Below, in pieces: positions 1 to 7,367 of a stretch of 10,181 nucleotides of DNA. How positions within the stretch are numbered: position 1 is the first letter of the stretch; each line of letters begins with the position of its first letter. Source of the DNA: Candidatus Gallibacteroides avistercoris (GTDB lineage Bacteria > Bacteroidota > Bacteroidia > Bacteroidales > CHK158-818); assembly GCA_018714665.1 (NCBI GenBank), contig DVNA01000126.1:1-10181 (forward strand). The letters run 5' to 3'. Both the position numbers and the translations under genes were made by a program. The notes beneath the pieces were generated by a model. The model saw only the letters and a program-made list of their open reading frames with translations. It did not search any database and was not told where the DNA came from.

Positions 1-1
1 G

Positions 2-9
2 TACCTTTG
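2..9 (+). promoter_or_regulatory. Bacteroidota -7 promoter element before the recombinase
   Basis: TACCTTTG matches the Bacteroidota sigma-ABfr -7 consensus TAnnTTTG exactly. The -33 element would lie outside the window. Transcription would begin near base 14, giving a leader of about 80 bases before the recombinase start codon at 93. The same 12 bases, TACCTTTGCAAT, recur at 1335-1346 before the next gene. Confidence 0.5.
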
Positions 10-92
10 CAATATCGGAAAACAAAAGAAAATCAATTATTTAGCGTAATCACCCGGTTATGGTACCTAAATCGGGATAAAACCTCTAAACA

Positions 93-1322
93 ATGGCAAA
101 GTTAGAAAATAAAACGAAAGAAAACCCTAAATTGGAGCAAAACAGGCTGTCGGACGGCAGAATTAGTTTGTATCTGGAGTATTATTTGGGTAGAGAGGAA
201 AAGCCTGTATTGGATGAAAACGGTAATCAGGTGTATTATGAAAGCGGTAAGATGCAGGGAAAGCCGAAGTTCGCCGTCAAGCATCACAGGCGAAAAGAGA
301 ACCTCAGCCTGTATCTGATAGAGAAGCCACGTACCCCTGCGGAACGCCAGCAGAACAAGGAAACACTGGAGCTTGCTGTAAAAATACGTGCCGAACGTGA
401 ATAGGAGTTTAAGGAAAGTATGTTGGGCTATCGCCTGAAAAAAGACCGGAACGTGAATTTCTTGGATTATTTTCAAGCCTATATCAATGACTATACCAAG
501 AAAGACATTCGGATGGTGCAAATCGCCCTAAGCCGTTTCAAGGACTTTTTGAAGGAGCATTACCCGATGCACGAGTTCGGCATCAAGCCGGAACTTATCA
601 CGAAGGACATGATGGAACAGTTCGTAGCTTATCTGCAATCCCGGAGCGTGGGCGAAGGGGCTAAAAGCATCTTCCAGCGTTTCAAGAAGGTTATCCACTA
701 TGCGATTGACCACGATGTGATGCTGAAAGACCCCTGCAAAGGCGTTACCTGCAAGGCGGATAGCCAGATACTACGCAAGGACGTGCTTTCGCCGGAAGAA
801 ATCCAGCGGTTGATTGCGTGCCATTATGACAACGAGAACCCCAACGTAAGGCGTGCGTTTATCTTTTGCCTGTATTGCGGCTTGCGCTTCTGTGATGTGA
901 AAGACCTTACCTATAAGAATATCGACTACGCTAATAAGCTGCTAAAATTTGAGCAGAACAAGACCAAAGGTCATTCCGCCAGTAGCGGTGTGGTTATTCC
1001 GCTCAATGACGGGCTTCTTTCGCTTGTGGGAGAACCGCCGGCAGACGGTAACAAAGACGCTCTCATCTTCAACCTGCCTTCGTATGAAAGTTGCTGCAAA
1101 TCCGTCAAGCGTTGGGTGAAAAGAGCCGGGATAGATAAGCACATAAGCTGGCATTGCGCCCGTCACTCATTCGCCGTGAATATCCTCAACAATGGGGCGA
1201 ACATCAAGACGGTTGCCAGCCTGCTCGGGCATAGCGGACTGAAACATACGGAGAAATACACCCGTGCGGTGGATAAATTGAAAGAGGAGGCGATAAACAG
1301 CCTGCCGGAATTAAAGTTTTAA
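93..1322 (+). pseudogene. Tyrosine recombinase (integrase), interrupted by an in-frame TAG
   Basis: This is a Bacteroidales-type phage/ICE integrase that would cut and rejoin DNA at attachment sites. Read through, it would be 409 residues, a usual length for the family. The first 103 codons (93-404) hold the arm-type DNA-binding region. TAG at 402-404 then stops translation, and the same frame continues as EFKES to an internal ATG at 420. Numbered from that ATG, residues 12-110 form the SAM-like core-binding domain and about 120-295 the catalytic domain. All active-site residues are present: R156 (CGLRFCDV), K183 (KTKG), H245 and R248 (HCARH), H271 (LLGHS) and the nucleophile Y280 (KYTR). A CAG-to-TAG change would explain the stop. 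The 300-residue part started at 420 lacks the arm domain, so full integrase activity is unlikely without readthrough. The neighbouring nuclease gene is also broken, which supports decay. Confidence 0.88.
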
Positions 1323-1334
1323 CCATAAAAGACT

Positions 1335-1342
1335 TACCTTTG
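1335..1342 (+). promoter_or_regulatory. Bacteroidota -7 element immediately before the DUF1016 start
   Basis: TACCTTTG is an exact TAnnTTTG match. It ends only five bases before the ATG at 1348. Transcription normally starts a few bases after this element, so the mRNA would begin at or next to the start codon, as in a leaderless message. I see no good -33 TTTG at the right spacing, so the promoter could be weak or coincidental. Confidence 0.45.
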
Positions 1343-1347
1343 CAATT

Positions 1348-2465
1348 ATGGACTTTGAAGCATTAGTAAAACATATCAGCACGATACAAAGCACGTTGCA
1401 GGCGCAAGCCGCACACGCTGTAAACCTCGCCCTGACTGCCCGCAATTGGCTCATGGGCTGCTATATCGTGGAGTTTGAGCAAAACGGTGAAGACCGTGCC
1501 GCATACGGCGAACAACTGTTGAAGAAACTGGAACAGCGGTTGAATGTCAAAGGACTGAACGAGCGCAGGTTTCGTGAGTTCCGGCGGCTATACCTTGTTT
1601 ATCCGCAACTGAAAGAGCCTATCGCACAATACATATTGGCAGGAAGCGAAATTCGGCACACACTGTCCGCCGAATTCACAGACCCAATTCGGCACACGGT
1701 GAGTGCCGAATTACAATCCGTTAATAATCAACCAAGTGAATGAAATACACAAGCTGATAGATTATTTGAAAGATTACCGTATTCTCATTTAAAGTTTATT
1801 TCTAAATAGAAAATCCGGTCAAACGTGCTTTCTATGAAATGGAAGCAATAAGGGGTTGTTGGTCAGCAAGAGAACTGGAGCGGCAAATCAATTCCCTCTA
1901 TTACGAGCGCAGCGGATTGTCGAAAAACAAAGAAGCCTTATCTGCTTTGGTGCAACGGCAAGCCATGCCGCTGCAGCCCAAAGACATTATTAACACGCCC
2001 GTTACGTTGGAGATCTTGGGATTGAACGACCGTGCTTTGGTAACGGAAAACGACTTGGAGCAATCCATTCTGGACAACCTGCAACGCTTCCTGTTGGAAA
2101 TGGGACATGGCTTCTGCTTCGAAGCACGCCAAAAGAGAATCCTGATAGACGGGGATTATTTCTTTGCCGACCTCGTGTTTTATCACCGCATTTTGAAATG
2201 CCATGTCATCGTGGAATTGAAGATAGACAAGTTCCGCCACGAATACGCTTCGCAACTGAACCTATATCTTAACTACTTCAAGGCGGAAGTGATGCAACCC
2301 GACGACAATCCGCCTGTCGGCATCCTGCTTTGCACCGAGAAGGGCGACACGTTGGTAAAATACGCCACTGCCGGATTAGACCCGAACATCTTCGTGCAAA
2401 AGTATATGATAGAACTTCCCACTGAAGAGGAAATTAAGAAGTTCATTTCAACTGCAAACTATTAG
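1348..2465 (+). pseudogene. DUF1016/YhcG-family PDDEXK nuclease, broken by a stop and a frameshift
   Basis: Two open pieces together make one DUF1016 (YhcG-like) protein, a predicted PDDEXK-fold nuclease common in mobile and defence-rich regions. The N-terminal piece (1348-1743) is the DUF1016_N helical domain (MDFEALVKHI, then LTARNWLMGCYIVEFEQNG). It ends at TGA 1741-1743. The same frame continues with family-like residues (NTQADRLFERLPYSHLKFIS) to about 1803, so the TGA probably replaces TGG. After 1803 the frame moves to the one starting ATA at 1806 (IENPVKRAFYEMEAIRGCW), which fits loss of one base. From the ATG at 1839, the C-terminal piece keeps D111 (FFADLVFYH), E126 and K128 (VELKID) and Q139 of the nuclease core. 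The last residues form a normal ending. With two separate lesions, a functional full-length product is very unlikely. Its native target is unknown. Confidence 0.85.
1650..1712 (+). repeat. Imperfect tandem repeat, each unit a small hairpin
   Basis: Two 27-base units (1650-1676 and 1686-1712) lie 36 bases apart, or 12 codons. Each is bounded by AATTCGGC on the left and GCCGAATT on the right, a perfect 8-base-pair stem with an 11-base loop. In protein terms they encode IRHTLSAEF and IRHTVSAEL. They sit in the linker between the two DUF1016 domains, just before the premature TGA. Confidence 0.75.
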
Positions 2466-2480
2466 CAATAAAAAACACTA

Positions 2481-2521
2481 CTGGCGAAAAGAAGGAAAGC
2501 CATTCTTTCTCTTTTCGCCAG
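2481..2521 (-). terminator. Terminator hairpin downstream of kup
   Basis: CTGGCGAAAAGA (2481-2492) pairs with TCTTTTCGCCAG (2510-2521). An inner stem GAAAG/CTTTC (2495-2499 with 2505-2509) extends it. On the minus strand the hairpin is followed shortly by a T-run (complement of 2470-2475), as expected for a rho-independent terminator of kup, which ends about 100 bases upstream. The plus side has no clear T-tract, although the hairpin also lies just after the DUF1016 gene. The remaining bases to 2623 hold no gene. Confidence 0.7.
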
Positions 2522-2623
2522 CACGTTTATTACTGCCAACAAGAATAGGTTTAGGTTAGTTTGGATGTATATACAAAAGACAGAACTAAACCGTAAATGC
2601 AGACGATAATTATAGCAAGTCAC

Positions 2624-4639
2624 TTATGATACATTCTGTTCTTCCAAGACTATATTAGCATCATTATCGCATTTTTCAGGCTTAATCCGCTCTATACGAC
2701 GAATATGTTTTGCCCTATTAGCTATAATTAACGGTACACGCTCGACAACAACAACCGATGTGTCAAGCCCCAACGCACTCGGTTCTCCAATGCCTATCTT
2801 TCTAATTAAGGCATAAAGGCTCATCAGCAAATTTTGTCGGCGGTTACGGGAATCTTCAGGATAATATATCCGGTGGATAATAATAAAGCGAAAATCACCC
2901 GGTATGCCATTCTTATGCAATGAAGGATAAGAGCTTGTTAGTTCTACTTCACCATCCGCAACAAGGTCATCAACTACTTGTCGTAAATAAAGGCTCACGC
3001 GCGGTTCTATACGAAAACCTATACGCATGGTTATACTAAACAATGTCCCTTTTATTAATGTGGAACAATTATATTCAAGTGTGTCTGGTGTATCCACAAA
3101 TTCAAGGTTAATAAGCCAATAATGATCTGCCCGTTTAGGCTGCTTATTAATTATGGAATACAACAATTTATCGTCCACACAACCTTCTTTGTCTGCATGA
3201 TTCACATAGACAAGATTAGAAGCATATTTGGATATGCTTTCGTCCGCCTTAATATCAGAAATAATGTTGTAGTATTCACTTAACCGTTTGGAAGACATAT
3301 GTTTTCGACGAATTTTGTTGGCACTTACCCATACAAACATGATAAAACATAATAATCCACCTATTAACAGCGTAAACCAACCTCCGACCATAAATTTGGA
3401 CAGGTTTGCAGCAAGGAAAATACCTTCAATAACACAATATCCGCCGACAAACAGTATTGATAGAATGCGTGGAATGTTATGCATATGCAAATAGAATCCC
3501 AACAACAATGTTGTCATCAACATTGTAATAGTTATGGCAAGTCCATAAGCGGCTTCCATGTGGGTGGAATCTCGAAACAACAATATAGTAAATATTACTC
3601 CAATATACATTACAAGGTTTACCATTGGAATAAATGACTGACCTTTTACGTTGGTAGGGTGCTTAATACGCATACGAGGCCAGAAATTCAAGTTCATAGC
3701 TTCACTCAATATGGAAAATGAACCGCTTATTAGAGCTTGGCTCGCAACAATAGCTGCCCCGGTAGCCATTGCTATGGAAAACAACAGTATTTCTTGTGGC
3801 ATGATTGAATAAAATGGGTTCACTGTACCTTCTGCACTTTCCGGATGATGCAATACCCACGCTCCTTGCCCCAAATAATTTAGAATAAGCATCACCTTTA
3901 CAAATATCCAACTGACCGTAATATTTCGTCTGCCACAGTGCCCTAAATCAGAGTATAAGGCTTCTGCACCAGTGGTACACAAGAAAACGGCACCCAATAT
4001 CAGAAACCAGTGGGGGGATTCCACTAATAACCGTATGGCATAGTAAGGATTGAATGCCTTGAATACTTGAGGATAGGAAGTCAGACTGATAGCTCCGGCG
4101 ATTCCAAGAAGCAGGAACCAAAGTAGCATAAATATACCAAATGACCGTCCTATATTTTCTGTACCAAAACGCTGAACGAAAAATATAATGGTAATAATGG
4201 TCAGTGTAATAGGAATCACAGGCAGATGCGGACTGATACTTTCAAGTCCTTCTATGGCAGTTGTGACCGTAATGGCTGGAGTGATAATACCATCAGCAAG
4301 CAAAGTGCTCGCACCGATAATGGCAATGATGTAAATCCACCTTCTTCTGTGGCGGCGTAAAAGGGCATAAAGCGCAAGTATGCCACCCTCCCCGTTATTG
4401 TCGGCACGGAGAGCCACCAGCACATATTTCACCGTAGTCTGAAGAGTAAGCGTCCATATGATACAAGACAATGCGCCTAAAACATAATTTTCATCAAGAG
4501 CTTCTCCAGTATGAATGATGGCTTTCATAACATAGAGTGGCGATGTTCCAATGTCACCAAAAACAATACCCAATGTGATGAGTAACCCGGCAAATCCAAG
4601 TTTATGTTGAATATTGCCTTCTTTTGATAGGTTTGCCAT
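2624..4639 (-). CDS. kup: Kup-family potassium uptake transporter
   Basis: This 671-residue protein belongs to the Kup/HAK/KUP family (KUP superfamily, TC 2.A.72), inner-membrane transporters that import K+ with protons. The N-terminal signature GDIGTSPLY is at residues 28-36 and NNGEGG at 81-86, followed by LLADGIITPAI and TGAEALYSDLGH, all typical of the family. About twelve hydrophobic segments fill residues 15-438. The hydrophilic C-terminal domain (439-671) is the usual cytoplasmic tail. Length is close to that of E. coli Kup (622) with a longer tail. No lesion is visible, unlike the genes on either side. The start at 4639 sits directly before the conserved N-terminus; there is no Shine-Dalgarno site, as is common in this phylum. 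It faces away from the preceding genes, has its own promoter and terminator, and is AT-rich by eye. These traits fit an independently acquired or cargo gene. Confidence 0.95.
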   Translation of the reverse strand: MANLSKEGNIQHKLGFAGLLITLGIVFGDIGTSPLYVMKAIIHTGEALDENYVLGALSCIIWTLTLQTTVKYVLVALRADNNGEGGILALYALLRRHRRRWIYIIAIIGASTLLADGIITPAITVTTAIEGLESISPHLPVIPITLTIITIIFFVQRFGTENIGRSFGIFMLLWFLLLGIAGAISLTSYPQVFKAFNPYYAIRLLVESPHWFLILGAVFLCTTGAEALYSDLGHCGRRNITVSWIFVKVMLILNYLGQGAWVLHHPESAEGTVNPFYSIMPQEILLFSIAMATGAAIVASQALISGSFSILSEAMNLNFWPRMRIKHPTNVKGQSFIPMVNLVMYIGVIFTILLFRDSTHMEAAYGLAITITMLMTTLLLGFYLHMHNIPRILSILFVGGYCVIEGIFLAANLSKFMVGGWFTLLIGGLLCFIMFVWVSANKIRRKHMSSKRLSEYYNIISDIKADESISKYASNLVYVNHADKEGCVDDKLLYSIINKQPKRADHYWLINLEFVDTPDTLEYNCSTLIKGTLFSITMRIGFRIEPRVSLYLRQVVDDLVADGEVELTSSYPSLHKNGIPGDFRFIIIHRIYYPEDSRNRRQNLLMSLYALIRKIGIGEPSALGLDTSVVVVERVPLIIANRAKHIRRIERIKPEKCDNDANIVLEEQNVS

Positions 4640-4688
4640 AAAAAGTAGTTTTTTGTTCTACATATATTTGTTTTCCTTTCAAGCGGCG

Positions 4689-4696
4689 CAAATATA
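4689..4696 (-). promoter_or_regulatory. Likely kup promoter -7 element
   Basis: On the minus strand this reads TATATTTG, an exact TAnnTTTG match. Transcription would start near 4683, giving a leader of about 44 bases before the kup ATG. No TTTG lies at ideal -33 spacing; the nearest TTG (4713-4711) is too close. Confidence 0.5.
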
Positions 4697-4701
4697 AAAT
4701 A

Positions 4702-4773
4702 AAATCTTAACAATAAGATTTCACTTTTCTTTTTTCGTGAAAAATATCATATAAACCTTGACGATGGTCAAGG
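4702..4773. promoter_or_regulatory. Palindromes upstream of kup (possible operator region)
   Basis: Two perfect inverted repeats lie upstream of the kup -7 element. AAATCTTA/TAAGATTT occupies 4702-4721 with a 4-base spacer. CCTTGAC/GTCAAGG occupies 4756-4773, also with a 4-base spacer. The first falls where RNA polymerase would contact the -33 region, which would suit a repressor or activator site. A regulatory role is inference only. AT-rich stretches can produce such palindromes by chance, although the GC-containing second one is less likely to be accidental. Confidence 0.35.
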
Positions 4774-4817
4774 CTTGTCTAAAAAAATAGTCTGTTTGAA
4801 TTACGTATAACTATTAA

Positions 4818-5168
4818 ACTCAAAAGCCGAAGTTATGGGATTGGTTCCCCGATACGCCCCGGCTTATCAAATGGGGAGAGTATTGCCGTTCGCTCGGATT
4901 CTCCGACGGACAGGTACGCGATCTCGTGAACATGAGACCCGTCCGTTTCTCCGGAGAATTATATTCGCACGAACATTCCCAACACTTTGAAGTCGAGAAC
5001 TCGGAAGCCCGGCTCATGCGGGATGAAAAAGGCCCCGGAGGATTTCAACTGTTCATCGACCGGATTCCGATCCTGCGGTGGTTCCGGCAAAAAGCAAAGG
5101 AATTTCTCGAACACATAGGAATCAAGATCAAAGACCGAAAACAGGACCGGGGAATGGGGATGAGATAA
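4818..5168 (+). pseudogene. Orphan 3' end of a gene, possibly a mobilization (relaxase-type) protein
   Basis: An open frame runs from just after TAA 4815-4817 to TAA 5166-5168. It reads well as protein well before any ATG (LWDWFPDTPRLIKWGEYCRS from 4833), and the first ATG is only at 4926. It therefore looks like the C-terminal ~110 residues of a larger protein whose 5' part is gone. The pattern RPVRFSGELYSHEHSQHFEV, then FIDRIPILRWFRQK and a basic tail ending GMGMR, resembles, from memory, the C-terminal tails of Bacteroidales relaxase or mobilization proteins. I cannot confirm that here. Composition changes from AT-rich to GC-rich at about 4820-4840, matching a break point. A chance open frame is less likely given this protein-like sequence. 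Confidence 0.55.
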
Positions 5169-5290
5169 ATCCCAACCTCGGCATTTCACTAATATATAAC
5201 CAAATTTTTGTATATTTACAGCGATAAACCTTGTTAATTAAAGACAATGCCTATGGCATAAACGGAAATATACAGGACATAAAATATAAA

Positions 5291-5450
5291 AAGCGTTAGC
5301 TTCTATTCTTGCTTTTGAAACTTGGCCGTTTTGTTAAGCACCCGAAGAGTAAAGTTAATGCCTGCGGAAACGTGGGCTTTACTCGTTTATTTGGGTGTAG
5401 GTTGGCCAAGACCTCAAAAGCAGATAAAAGGTACTGTCCCACGTCTTTTT
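5291..5450 (+). ncRNA. ssrS: Rod-shaped structured RNA, candidate 6S-type RNA
   Basis: Nested inverted repeats fold this stretch into one long rod. The closing stem pairs 5297-5306 with 5424-5433 (two mismatches), 5311-5318 (GCTTTTGA) with 5414-5421, and 5321-5327 (CTTGGCC) with 5404-5410. An asymmetric central bulge follows (5328-5338 opposite 5398-5403). The apical arm pairs 5339-5343 (CACCC) with 5393-5397, 5347-5354 (GAGTAAAG) with 5377-5384, and 5361-5366 with 5371-5376, closed by a GAAA tetraloop. A T-run at 5445-5450 could end the transcript. A closing stem, central bulge and apical arm are the hallmarks of 6S RNA, which binds RNA polymerase by mimicking an open promoter; Bacteroidota members are known as 6S-Flavo. 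I assign it from structure alone. The bacterial SRP RNA motif is absent. It could instead be an unrelated structured RNA or a leader of the following lipoprotein gene. Confidence 0.55.
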
Positions 5451-5501
5451 TATATGTGTAACCAAACTTCGCCGGGGGACGGGCGGAACCGATTTATACA
5501 A

Positions 5502-7253
5502 ATGAAAAAACATCTGTTTTTATTGATGCTGTCAACAGTGATGATTCTTGCCGGTTGCAGCAAAAACGAAGGCGGAGAAGGCGAGCCGTTCACTCCGCCC
5601 GCACAGGAACAACTCACGCAAAACGCCTATGCCGATAACGAAAATACGGGCGGCGGCTTTTCGTTCACGGCCGATGCCCCCTGGACGGCAACCGTGGACG
5701 AAGTAAAGCCACAGGCTCCGGCATCCGTACAGGCAAAATCCGTTACACGGGCTGCCGGCAACAACGGCAATAACGTAGTCTGGCTGAAACTCTACAACGG
5801 CGACAAGGAGGCTTACAGCGGCGGGGCCGGGACGATTACGCTCCGCATCGAGATCGACCAGAACTATACAGGAGAGCGGCGCGAGGCCACAATTACCATC
5901 CGTTCGGGCAACAACACCTTTACCGTAACGGTCGTTCAGGAGGGAACCAAGCAAGATGGCAGCGAGAACGAGCCGCCGGTCAAAGTGACGAAGATTACCC
6001 TCGACAAAACCGAACTTTCGTTGGAAGCAGGAGCCAAAACGACGCTGACCGCTACCGTAGAGCCTGCCGACGCCACGATCAAATCGGTGGTATGGTCGAG
6101 CAGCAACCCTGCCGTTGCGGATGTAAATCCCGTAACCGGCGAAATCACCGCGATAGCCGACGGAACGACTACCGTTACGGCTACCTCTTCCTCTAACAAA
6201 GAAGTGTCGGCCTCTTGCGCAGTAACGGTGGGCGGCGGCGAACCTGTCGTGCCCGATCCCTCGAGCTACGCTCTTGTCAGCCGCATCGAACGCAAGATAA
6301 CATACTGGAGCGAAGTCCCTGCCTCGGATCGTTATGAAGATGATGCGATCTACACGTTCGAGTACGACGATAAGAATCGTGTTGTATCATATGCGGTTGA
6401 TATTCTCACTACGGATGGTTCGGAAGAATCGGATCGACTAGTCAGCACGATCGACTACTCGGCACCGGACCGCCTTCGTATTCAGGACCAGTGGTCGGAT
6501 GTCGGGACACAGACATACGACGTACTGCTCAACGACAAAGGGTATATCCGGCAATGCAAATCGCATCCCTATTCTCATGATGACAATAGTTACGATTTTT
6601 ATACCTATGATATAGAATACAATGACGAGGATCGTATTTCGCGTGTCGCCTACTCCGACGAGTGGTACACATATGTTTATAAAGACGGTGTGCTGTCGGG
6701 TGGTCGTTATTCCGACATGGGCGAGGTAGGCGAGATGTCCGGGTTCGAACAGTATTTCAACCAGATTCCAAATGATAAGTTGAATCTGGATATCAACATG
6801 CTCTTTTTACCTATCCTGTTGGAAGATCCCGGAGATGGTGACGTACCCGGACGACTTGGTCGTTTGGCACTGCTCCGTATGGCTGGACGTGGTATGGACC
6901 GCTATGTGACTATGTTTCCCGAATGGAGCGAAGAGGGTGATGCCATGGCAGCAATCTCGAACTATCCAGAACCCAATAAGACGATACACGAGAGCTATGA
7001 ATACTTCACTTATGATGCGGAGGAAATACAAGACCCCATGGAGTATATTCTTAACGAAAACGGAACAGTGGCTTCGGTCACGACTCGTGCAACTATGGTC
7101 AAAATCAAACATGAGTACGATATCGTGATAGGCGATGAATTTTTCGACCCCGAATTCCCAGATATGGGATACAAGGGTGAAATATGCAACAGGAAGAATA
7201 CCGAGCTCGATCGAGGTACCAACACAATTACTTATACGTTTACCTACCGCTAA
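5502..7253 (+). CDS. Surface lipoprotein with BACON-like, Big2 and DUF4595-like regions
   Basis: The 583-residue product starts with a lipoprotein signal peptide: MKK, a hydrophobic stretch, then the lipobox LAGC with C19 as the lipidated residue. The start at 5502 was chosen for this; the frame stays open upstream to 5322, but that part overlaps the structured RNA. Residues ~52-148 resemble a BACON-type immunoglobulin-like domain (FSFTADAPWTATV, ending ATITIRSGNNTFTVTVVQEG). Residues ~161-243 are a Big2 domain (ITLDKTELSLEAGAKTTLTA, then SSNPAVADVNPVTGEITAIA). Residues ~257-583 are rich in Tyr/Asp beta-strand repeats (YTFEYDDKNRVVSYAV, YDIEYNDEDRISRVAYSD), like DUF4595 lipoproteins of Bacteroidales. 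The protein is probably anchored on the outer membrane; its ligand is unknown. There are no SusC/SusD partners nearby. The 5' half is visibly richer in GC than the 3' half, suggesting modular assembly. Confidence 0.85.
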   Translation: MKKHLFLLMLSTVMILAGCSKNEGGEGEPFTPPAQEQLTQNAYADNENTGGGFSFTADAPWTATVDEVKPQAPASVQAKSVTRAAGNNGNNVVWLKLYNGDKEAYSGGAGTITLRIEIDQNYTGERREATITIRSGNNTFTVTVVQEGTKQDGSENEPPVKVTKITLDKTELSLEAGAKTTLTATVEPADATIKSVVWSSSNPAVADVNPVTGEITAIADGTTTVTATSSSNKEVSASCAVTVGGGEPVVPDPSSYALVSRIERKITYWSEVPASDRYEDDAIYTFEYDDKNRVVSYAVDILTTDGSEESDRLVSTIDYSAPDRLRIQDQWSDVGTQTYDVLLNDKGYIRQCKSHPYSHDDNSYDFYTYDIEYNDEDRISRVAYSDEWYTYVYKDGVLSGGRYSDMGEVGEMSGFEQYFNQIPNDKLNLDINMLFLPILLEDPGDGDVPGRLGRLALLRMAGRGMDRYVTMFPEWSEEGDAMAAISNYPEPNKTIHESYEYFTYDAEEIQDPMEYILNENGTVASVTTRATMVKIKHEYDIVIGDEFFDPEFPDMGYKGEICNRKNTELDRGTNTITYTFTYR

Positions 7254-7269
7254 TTTCTTGTATAACTAA

Positions 7270-7309
7270 AAAAGACAGCTACGATAATAACTTTTTTAAT
7301 CTGTCTTTT
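7270..7309 (+). terminator. Terminator-type hairpin after the lipoprotein gene
   Basis: AAAAGACAG (7270-7278) pairs with CTGTCTTTT (7301-7309) across a 22-base loop, 17 bases after the stop codon. The 3' arm ends in four Ts. The long loop makes it weaker than the next hairpin. Confidence 0.5.
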
Positions 7310-7332
7310 AACAATATGCAAATTATTATGAA

Positions 7333-7367
7333 AGAGCCTCCCTCCGAATGTGGGAGGCTCTCATTTT
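7333..7367 (+). terminator. Strong rho-independent terminator
   Basis: AGAGCCTCCC (7333-7342) pairs perfectly with GGGAGGCTCT (7352-7361) around a 9-base loop and is followed by CATTTT. This is the best terminator for the lipoprotein transcript. Confidence 0.8.

Noticed and set aside
1650..1712. CRISPR array
   Set aside because: Only two units, with 9-base gaps, inside a coding frame and encoding a repeated peptide.
4663..4670. TATATTTG on the plus strand as a promoter
   Set aside because: It would read away from kup into AT-rich DNA, no -33 element is present and no intact gene follows; such 8-mers are common in AT-rich sequence.
5355..5380. GGAA-type loop as bacterial SRP RNA
   Set aside because: The conserved SRP core with the AGCA side and AGG bulge is missing.
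5322..5501. N-terminal extension of the lipoprotein by 60 residues
   Set aside because: It would place residues before a clear lipoprotein signal peptide and overlaps the structured RNA; the open frame there is accidental.
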